Shown here in pieces: positions 58,247 to 64,000 of a DNA stretch of 64,000 bases. The stretch lies in the NCBI GenBank assembly GCA_947502355.1, contig CANMZP010000020.1, positions 1-64,000 on the forward strand, in the 5' to 3' direction. The stretch comes from an uncultured Thalassotalea sp. Lineage in GTDB: Bacteria; Pseudomonadota; Gammaproteobacteria; Enterobacterales; Alteromonadaceae. Every line of letters starts with the position of its first letter. Positions within the stretch are counted from its first letter, which is position 1. Below the pieces are notes generated by a model. That model was not told where the DNA came from. It ran no database searches and saw only the letters and a program-made list of their open reading frames with translations. The position numbers and the translations under genes were made by a program.

Positions 58247-59698
58247 ATGCAATACCGTAATATTATCCGTATTTTAGGGTTACTGGTGGCCATTTTAAGT
58301 ACCACCATGTTATTTCCTGCGCTGGTCTCACTACTGTATAGAGATGGCGGTGGTGTTGCCTTTTTAACGGCCTTTATCCTTTGTTTAGTTACCGGTTTTA
58401 TTGCCTGGTACCCTAATCGCCACCAAAAAGGTGAGTTAAGGGCTCGGGAAGGGTTTTTAATTGTTGTCCTGTTCTGGACCGTATTGGCCAGTGTTTCGGC
58501 GGTGCCTTTTATCTTTATGGAAACCCCGTCATTATCGGTAACGGATGCTTTTTTTGAGTCTTTTTCTGGCCTAACTACCACAGGGGCCACCATACTGACT
58601 AAAATTGATGGCTTACCGCATGCGGTATTATGGTATCGTCAACAATTACAATGGCTTGGCGGTATGGGTATTATTGTTTTAGCGGTTGCTGTATTGCCGA
58701 TGTTAGGGGTTGGTGGTATGCAGCTTTATCGTGCTGAAACCCCTGGGCCGGTTAAAGATTCTAAAATGACACCAAGGATAGCCGATACCGCTAAACACCT
58801 TTGGTATATCTATATGCTTTTAACCATTGCCTGTGCTGGAGCCTATTGGGCGGCAGGCATGTCAGGTTTTGATGCCATTACCCATTCCTTTTCCACTATT
58901 GCAATTGGTGGTTTTTCAACACACGATGCTTCAATGGGTTACTTTAATAGTCCGGTCATCAATATGATTTGTGTGTTTTTCCTAATTATTGCCGGGGTGA
59001 ATTTTGCCTTGCACTTTGCGGCGTTTAGTTCGAAAAGCATTAGAACCTATTTTTATGATCCTGAATTTAAGACCTTTTTAGCTATTCAGGTGGTATTAAC
59101 GTTATTGTGTTTTATTGGCTTGATGAGCTGGGGCGTTACCTCATCTTATGAACAAGCCTTAGATGATGCAATGTTTCAGGCGGTATCCATCAGTACCACC
59201 GCGGGTTTTGCTACAACCAACTTCTCAGAATGGCCTGTTACTTTGTCTATGCTATTGATTTTTGCCAGCTTTATTGGTGGATGTGCGGGCAGTACCGGCG
59301 GCGGCATGAAAGTAATGCGCATACTGTTGTTGTACCTGCAAGGCATTCGAGAGCTAAATCGGTTAATTCACCCTAAGGCCATTATTACCATTAAACTGGG
59401 TAAAAAAGCCTTACCTGATAAGATAGTTGATGCGATTTGGGGCTTCTTTTCGGCGTATGCGGCCATCTTCATTGTTTGTATGATTTTACTGATGGCCAGT
59501 GGCATTGATGAAATGACGTCATTTACCGCCGTTGCGGCTTGTTTAAATAACTTAGGCCCTGGCTTAGGCGAGGTGGCAGCTAACTTTGCCTACATTAATG
59601 ATTTCAGTAAATGGGTGTTGATCATTGCCATGTTGTTTGGGCGACTGGAAATCTTTACTTTGTTGGTGTTGTTTATCCCTGCGTTTTGGAGAGATTAA
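58247..59698 (+). CDS. trkH: Trk potassium uptake protein TrkH, 483 aa
   Basis: Potassium channel subunit with four pore loops: LTTTGATIL, IAIGGFSTHD, TTAGFATTNF and ACLNNLGPGLG. About ten to twelve membrane segments are present and the length is standard. It is convergent with trkA, which encodes its regulator. Confidence 0.97.
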   Translation: MQYRNIIRILGLLVAILSTTMLFPALVSLLYRDGGGVAFLTAFILCLVTGFIAWYPNRHQKGELRAREGFLIVVLFWTVLASVSAVPFIFMETPSLSVTDAFFESFSGLTTTGATILTKIDGLPHAVLWYRQQLQWLGGMGIIVLAVAVLPMLGVGGMQLYRAETPGPVKDSKMTPRIADTAKHLWYIYMLLTIACAGAYWAAGMSGFDAITHSFSTIAIGGFSTHDASMGYFNSPVINMICVFFLIIAGVNFALHFAAFSSKSIRTYFYDPEFKTFLAIQVVLTLLCFIGLMSWGVTSSYEQALDDAMFQAVSISTTAGFATTNFSEWPVTLSMLLIFASFIGGCAGSTGGGMKVMRILLLYLQGIRELNRLIHPKAIITIKLGKKALPDKIVDAIWGFFSAYAAIFIVCMILLMASGIDEMTSFTAVAACLNNLGPGLGEVAANFAYINDFSKWVLIIAMLFGRLEIFTLLVLFIPAFWRD

Positions 59699-59710
59699 AA
59701 AATAAACAGC

Positions 59711-59748
59711 ATGGACAGCCATTCAAATTAACCTTAATGGCTGTCCAT
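59711..59748. terminator. inverted repeat between convergent trkH and trkA
   Basis: A perfect 13-bp stem ATGGACAGCCATT / AATGGCTGTCCAT with a 12-base loop, followed by TTTCAT on the plus strand. Likely the trkH terminator; the T tract is short. Confidence 0.7.
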
Positions 59749-59815
59749 TTCATACACCACAGGCCCATCCTGAAGCTAAAGCATCGACTACACGTGCTCA
59801 GTTTTTTAACTAACG

Positions 59816-61195
59816 CTAAAAGAACATCGCACTTACTTGGAATAACTTCTCTACTTGGTGGATGTACTTTTTATCCACCAGGAATAAAATCACATGGTCA
59901 TCAGACTGAATGATGGTGGTTGAGTGGGCAATTAATACTTCATCACCACGTACGATAGCACCAATGGTTGCCCCCGGTGGTAACTTAATATCTTGGATTT
60001 CTCTGCCGACTACTTTTGATGACTGCTCGTCACCATGGGCAACAGCTTCAATGGCTTCAGCAGCACCACGTCGTAAACTGTAAACATTGACAATGTCACC
60101 TTTACGAATATGGGTAAGAAGGGCGGAAATGGTCGCTTGTTGTGGCGATACGGCAATATCTAAACTGCTGCTACCGTGTACCAGATCTTGGTATGCACCA
60201 CGTTGGATTAGGGCAATGGTTTTTCGTGCCCCTAATTTCTTCGCCATTAACGAGGACATAATATTGGCTTCATCGTTATTGGTTACGGCTAAAAATACAT
60301 CGACCTGATCAATGTTCTCTTCAATCAGTAATTCACTGTCTGATGAGTCGCCAATAAATACCGTGGTATTGTTTAAATTGTTGGCAAGCATTTCAGCGCG
60401 GTGTGGTTTCTTTTCGATTAATTTAACTTTGTGGTTTTTCTCTAAAATGCGTGCTAAACCGGCACCTATGTTACCACCACCGGCAATCATGATGCGCTTA
60501 TAGGAGGCTTCTAGCTTTTGCAACTCACTCATTACCGCACGAATATGGCCCGTTGCGGCAATAAAGAAGACTTCATCATCGGCTTCTATTACCGTAGTGC
60601 CTAATGGTCGAATAGGGCGCCCCTGACGATAAATCGCAGCGACCCGGGTATCATTATTTGGAATATGATCACGCAAAGTCGATAATGAATGACCAACTAA
60701 CAAACCACCGTAATAGGCTTTAATGCCAACCAGTGAAACCCGACCATCAGCAAAGTCGCGAACTTGCAGAGCGCCTGGGTAGTCAATTAATCGGGCAATA
60801 TCTTTGGTGACCAATTGCTCTGGGGCAATAATATGGTCAACCGGAATATCCTGTTTATGAAACAGTTGGGCTTTGTATTTAAGAATGGCTTCAGATCGAA
60901 TTCGAGCGATTTTTACTGGGGTATTAAAAATCGTAAAGGCGATTTGGCAAGCCAACATATTGGTAGCGTCATCACTGGTTACGGCAATAAGCATATCGGC
61001 GTCTTCGGCGCCTGCTTTTTCCAGTACATCGGGGTGACTACCGTGGCCGGTAACCACCTGTAAATCCATTTTATCTTGTAATTCGCGTAGCTTTTCGGTG
61101 TTGATATCCACTAAGGTAATATCGTTTTGTTCACCGACCAAATTTTCTGCCAGTGTACCGCCAACTTGTCCTGCACCGAGTATGATGATTTTCAT
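59816..61195 (-). CDS. trkA: Trk system potassium transporter regulator TrkA, 459 aa
   Basis: NAD-binding cytosolic subunit gating TrkH. It has two RCK repeats, each with a Rossmann motif: [19 protein letters not shown] (residue 1) and [18 protein letters not shown] (about 233), each followed by a TrkA-C domain. It is downstream of rsmB on the same strand, 43 bases apart, in the def-fmt-rsmB-trkA order usual for gammaproteobacteria. Confidence 0.97.
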   Translation of the reverse strand: MKIIILGAGQVGGTLAENLVGEQNDITLVDINTEKLRELQDKMDLQVVTGHGSHPDVLEKAGAEDADMLIAVTSDDATNMLACQIAFTIFNTPVKIARIRSEAILKYKAQLFHKQDIPVDHIIAPEQLVTKDIARLIDYPGALQVRDFADGRVSLVGIKAYYGGLLVGHSLSTLRDHIPNNDTRVAAIYRQGRPIRPLGTTVIEADDEVFFIAATGHIRAVMSELQKLEASYKRIMIAGGGNIGAGLARILEKNHKVKLIEKKPHRAEMLANNLNNTTVFIGDSSDSELLIEENIDQVDVFLAVTNNDEANIMSSLMAKKLGARKTIALIQRGAYQDLVHGSSSLDIAVSPQQATISALLTHIRKGDIVNVYSLRRGAAEAIEAVAHGDEQSSKVVGREIQDIKLPPGATIGAIVRGDEVLIAHSTTIIQSDDHVILFLVDKKYIHQVEKLFQVSAMFF

Positions 61196-61238
61196 GTATT
61201 TAATTTAACGCCAATTATTATTGTTTTGATTAATTTTA

Positions 61239-62528
61239 TTATAAAGCTTTAGAGAGCTTTGCATAATAAAATCCATCCATTGAATTGTCACCCGGTAATA
61301 TTTGCCAGTCTTTGCTTGATTGCCCTGCATCAATACATTCTAGAGTAGCATCATCTGTGCTTTGCACAAATGCTTTAACTTGTTCGGTATTTTCTTCAGG
61401 AAGAATCGAGCAAGTCGCGTATATCATGGTTCCGCCGGGCTTTAATAACGTCCAAATGGCCGCCAATATCTGCTGCTGTAAAATAACCAATTGATCAATG
61501 TCGCTAGCACGCCTTAACCATTTGATGTCCGGATTTTTTCGAATAACACCGGTGCCAGAACAAGGGGCATCCAACAAAATGCGGTCGAATGTCTGGCCAT
61601 TTGCCCAATCTTCGGGCTTGGCAGCGTCGCCGGCAATCACGTTGGCTTGTAAACCCAAGCGCGCTAAGTTTTCGGTTACGCGAGTTAAACGTTGTGGTTC
61701 AACATCGATGGCGGTAACACTGGCAAGATCGGGTGTTAATTCCAGAATATGACAGGTTTTGCCACCAGGAGCGGCACAACAATCTAGTACCACATCACCA
61801 GCTTGGCTTGCTAAAAGCGGGGCAGCCATTTGCGCCGCGCCATCTTGTATTGATACCCAACCTTCACTAAAGAAAGGCAAGCTATTTACATCAACGGCTT
61901 TACTTAACAGTAGGGCATGACTTACTGGATGTTGATAGCTGACTTCAATTTGTTTTTCTGCCAATAGCTCAAGATATTTATCAACGCTGGTTTTGCACTG
62001 ATTTACCCGCAGCCACATTGGTGGTCGTTGTTGGTTTTGCTCTAAAATACGTACCCAATCATGTGGGTAACCAGCTTGGATTTTTTTGATAAACCAGCCC
62101 GGATGGCTATATTTTACTGGATCGGCTAAGGTTTCATCCGACTCAGGTTGGCGTTGATAATTGCGTAATACCGCATTAACCAAGCCTTTAAGGTGTCGAT
62201 TTTTTAACACACCAGTGGCCGCCACTGTTTCAGCTACCGCGGCATGATCTGGAATGCGAGTGTATTTAATTTGGTAAATACCCACCAACATTAAAAAGTG
62301 GAATACGCGTTGTTTGCCTGTTAAAGGCTTATTCACAAAGCGACGAACATGATGCTCAAGTTCGGGCAAGTAACGTAACACGCCGTAGCAAATTTCTTGC
62401 AACAAGCCTTTGTCTTTACCCGACTCCACTAAGAGTTGCTGTTTAGGTAATTCGTCACTTAATGAACGCCCCTGATCTACCACCGCATATAGGCAGCGTG
62501 CCGCTAAAGCGCGAATGTTTTTACTCAT
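61239..62528 (-). CDS. rsmB: 16S rRNA (cytosine967-C5)-methyltransferase, 429 aa
   Basis: NusB-like N-terminal domain (about 1-140) and a SAM methyltransferase domain with [16 protein letters not shown], the [18 protein letters not shown] motif and [15 protein letters not shown]; both catalytic cysteines (PCSG and TCS) are present. Its start overlaps the fmt stop by 8 bases. Confidence 0.97.
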   Translation of the reverse strand: MSKNIRALAARCLYAVVDQGRSLSDELPKQQLLVESGKDKGLLQEICYGVLRYLPELEHHVRRFVNKPLTGKQRVFHFLMLVGIYQIKYTRIPDHAAVAETVAATGVLKNRHLKGLVNAVLRNYQRQPESDETLADPVKYSHPGWFIKKIQAGYPHDWVRILEQNQQRPPMWLRVNQCKTSVDKYLELLAEKQIEVSYQHPVSHALLLSKAVDVNSLPFFSEGWVSIQDGAAQMAAPLLASQAGDVVLDCCAAPGGKTCHILELTPDLASVTAIDVEPQRLTRVTENLARLGLQANVIAGDAAKPEDWANGQTFDRILLDAPCSGTGVIRKNPDIKWLRRASDIDQLVILQQQILAAIWTLLKPGGTMIYATCSILPEENTEQVKAFVQSTDDATLECIDAGQSSKDWQILPGDNSMDGFYYAKLSKAL

Positions 62529-63498
62529 CTATTAAACCATTAATGTAGTTGCCGACACAAAACCATTGTGCACGGCCGTTAAGAATATCGGCTGCAGATA
62601 AGGCTTTTTTACCCGGTAGTTGCAATTGCGTAAATTGCAGTGCACCTTCGCCACAGGCAACGGTAATGCCTTGTTTGTTGGCTTCCAGTATTTTACCTGG
62701 TTGCTTACCTTGGTTTGCCTCAAGTACATTGGCTTGCCAAACTTTAATGCGATGTTCTTTGTTTGACGTATCTGTGTGGGTAATTTGTGCAAATGGCCAA
62801 GGTTGATAAGCTCGAATTTTTCTATCGAGCTCGTTTGCTGGCAAGTGCCAGTTAAGCTCCGCTTCTTCTTTGCTTAACTTTTTGGCGTAATTGGCTAAGG
62901 CATCATCTTGTGGTGTTGCGGTATGGTTACCATCGGCCATTTGCGCCATGGTGTCCAATAAGGCTTGTGGGCCTATTTCGGCAAGTTTGCTATATAACGT
63001 GGCACTGGTGTCTGTAGCTAAAATAGGGCATTTGGCTATTAACAGCATATCACCGGTATCTAAGCCAATATCCATTTGCATGATGGTTACGCCTGTTTCG
63101 GCATCGCCAGCTTCAAGAGAGCGTTGGATTGGTGCAGCACCACGCCAGCGCGGTAAAATCGAACCATGTACGTTGACACAACCAAGACGTGGTGTGTCCA
63201 ATATTACTTTTGGCAATAATAAACCATAAGCGACTACGACCATAACATCGGCGTTATAGCTGGCCAGTTTTTGCTGATCCTGTTCGTCTTTAAAGTTAAC
63301 TGGTTGTTCAACCGTTATATCGTGTTGCTCGGCCAGTTGTTTTACCGCACAGGCTGTTAACTTTTTACCGCGACCTGCGGGCTTATCTGGTGGGCAATAG
63401 GCAGCAATAACATTGTGCTCTGAGTGGATCAGGGCCTCTAAATGCTTGGCGGCAAAATCAGGGGTTCCGGCAAAAATAATATTTAATGGTTTAGACAA
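62521..63498 (-). CDS. fmt: methionyl-tRNA formyltransferase, 325 aa
   Basis: Formylates initiator Met-tRNA. The N-terminal formyltransferase domain has [39 protein letters not shown] and the catalytic Asn/His/Asp set; the C-terminal OB-like domain follows. Standard length, downstream of def. Confidence 0.97.
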   Translation of the reverse strand: MSKPLNIIFAGTPDFAAKHLEALIHSEHNVIAAYCPPDKPAGRGKKLTACAVKQLAEQHDITVEQPVNFKDEQDQQKLASYNADVMVVVAYGLLLPKVILDTPRLGCVNVHGSILPRWRGAAPIQRSLEAGDAETGVTIMQMDIGLDTGDMLLIAKCPILATDTSATLYSKLAEIGPQALLDTMAQMADGNHTATPQDDALANYAKKLSKEEAELNWHLPANELDRKIRAYQPWPFAQITHTDTSNKEHRIKVWQANVLEANQGKQPGKILEANKQGITVACGEGALQFTQLQLPGKKALSAADILNGRAQWFCVGNYINGLIDE

Positions 63499-63575
63499 AT
63501 GATAGATTCCAATGAAAATAAGTTAATAACAAACTGGGTTAACCTTCAGGCTTCAGTCCGATTAAAAGCAACCAA

Positions 63576-64000
63576 TTAGGCTTTGGCTTGTAATCGGGCT
63601 TCTTTTTCAAGTTTGGTTTTAATGCGCTGACGCTTTAAAGGTGACAGGTAGTCGATAAACAATACGCCTTTTAAGTGATCCAGCTCATGCTGTATACAAA
63701 TAGCGAGTAGCTCATCGGCATCTAATGAAAATTCTTCACCATGACGGTCGAGCGCCTTTACCGTAACTTCACTGTTTCTTTCAACTTTGGCGTAACAGCC
63801 AGGAACCGATAAACAGCCTTCTTCATTAATTACGATTTCACCGCGTTTGTCGGTGATTTGTGGGTTAATAAGAACAATTGGGTTCGATTTGTCTTCGGAG
63901 GTGTCCATTACCACGATACGTTGGTGAATGTTTACCTGTGTAGCGGCTAGACCAACCCCATTTTCTTCATGCATGGTTTCAAACATGTCATCAATGATTT
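63576..64000 (-). CDS. def: peptide deformylase, 5' part outside the window
   Basis: Metal-dependent deformylase. The three motifs are [18 protein letters not shown] and the metal-binding QHELDHLKG. The reading frame continues without a stop to base 64000 (residues [14 protein letters not shown]), so about 30 N-terminal residues lie beyond the edge. Heads def-fmt-rsmB-trkA. Confidence 0.96.
   Translation of the reverse strand, partial: IIDDMFETMHEENGVGLAATQVNIHQRIVVMDTSEDKSNPIVLINPQITDKRGEIVINEEGCLSVPGCYAKVERNSEVTVKALDRHGEEFSLDADELLAICIQHELDHLKGVLFIDYLSPLKRQRIKTKLEKEARLQAKA

Overview
The window reads as a chromosomal segment around the replication origin of a marine gammaproteobacterium of the order Alteromonadales, probably Colwelliaceae (Thalassotalea or Colwellia type). 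The basis is gene order: rpmH-rnpA-yidD-yidC, mnmE, mioC-oriC-mnmG-rsmG-parAB-atp, and dnaA-dnaN-recF-gyrB-glyQS. AT-rich coding sequence and a beta-glucan (laminarin-type) locus driven by TonB receptors point the same way. The genus is inference; no rRNA gene is present to settle it.

Layout. (1) 1-2.1 kb is the integrase end of a chromosomal integron: intI on the plus strand, an attI region, two minus-strand cassette genes and one very clear attC. (2) 2.1-7.0 kb holds single metabolic genes: Asp/Glu racemase, PPK2, homocysteine methyltransferase, glmU and a GST. (3) 7.0-20.5 kb is an accessory beta-glucan locus: GH5-FN3-CBM6 lipoprotein, membrane-anchored AraC regulator, GH30, a large TonB receptor, a GH16-like protein with two CBM6 domains and a degenerate catalytic motif, and an intact GH16. 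(4) 20.8-27.8 kb is the complete F1Fo ATP synthase operon, preceded by parA-parB, rsmG and mnmG. (5) 32.4-32.9 kb is oriC, followed by mioC and mnmE. (6) 35.2-40.9 kb is an accessory insertion between mnmE and yidC: TonB receptor, Tat-type small subunit, GMC dehydrogenase and an AraC regulator. (7) 41.0-50.1 kb is the yidC-to-rpmH and dnaA-to-gyrB block. (8) 50.2-64 kb is housekeeping: glyQS, tusA, slt, pepQ, a YigZ-family gene, trkH, trkA, rsmB, fmt and the 3' part of def, which runs off the window.

The strongest new observation is a shared upstream element in the beta-glucan locus. CGTCC, exactly 11 bases, then TCGAAC (TCGTAC once) occurs before each of the four minus-strand units (GH5, GH30, GH16-TonB, GH16). 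In three units a clear GTTYGRCTAA half-site lies 21-23 bases further on; the GH30 copy of that half-site is weak. The adjacent AraC protein, which has about seven predicted membrane helices, is the obvious candidate regulator. In the same locus the larger GH16 protein has AxTxxE where the active-site motif ExDxxE should be, so it may bind glucan rather than cut it.

Other signals are a full oriC (15 GATC sites and three DnaA boxes in about 350 bp), two parS-like sites inside recF that encode the same FHVEH peptide, and a dnaA promoter with a perfect DnaA box in its spacer. There are also heptamer, octamer and hairpin repeat families in intergenic DNA. No tRNA or rRNA gene, CRISPR array or transposase was seen.
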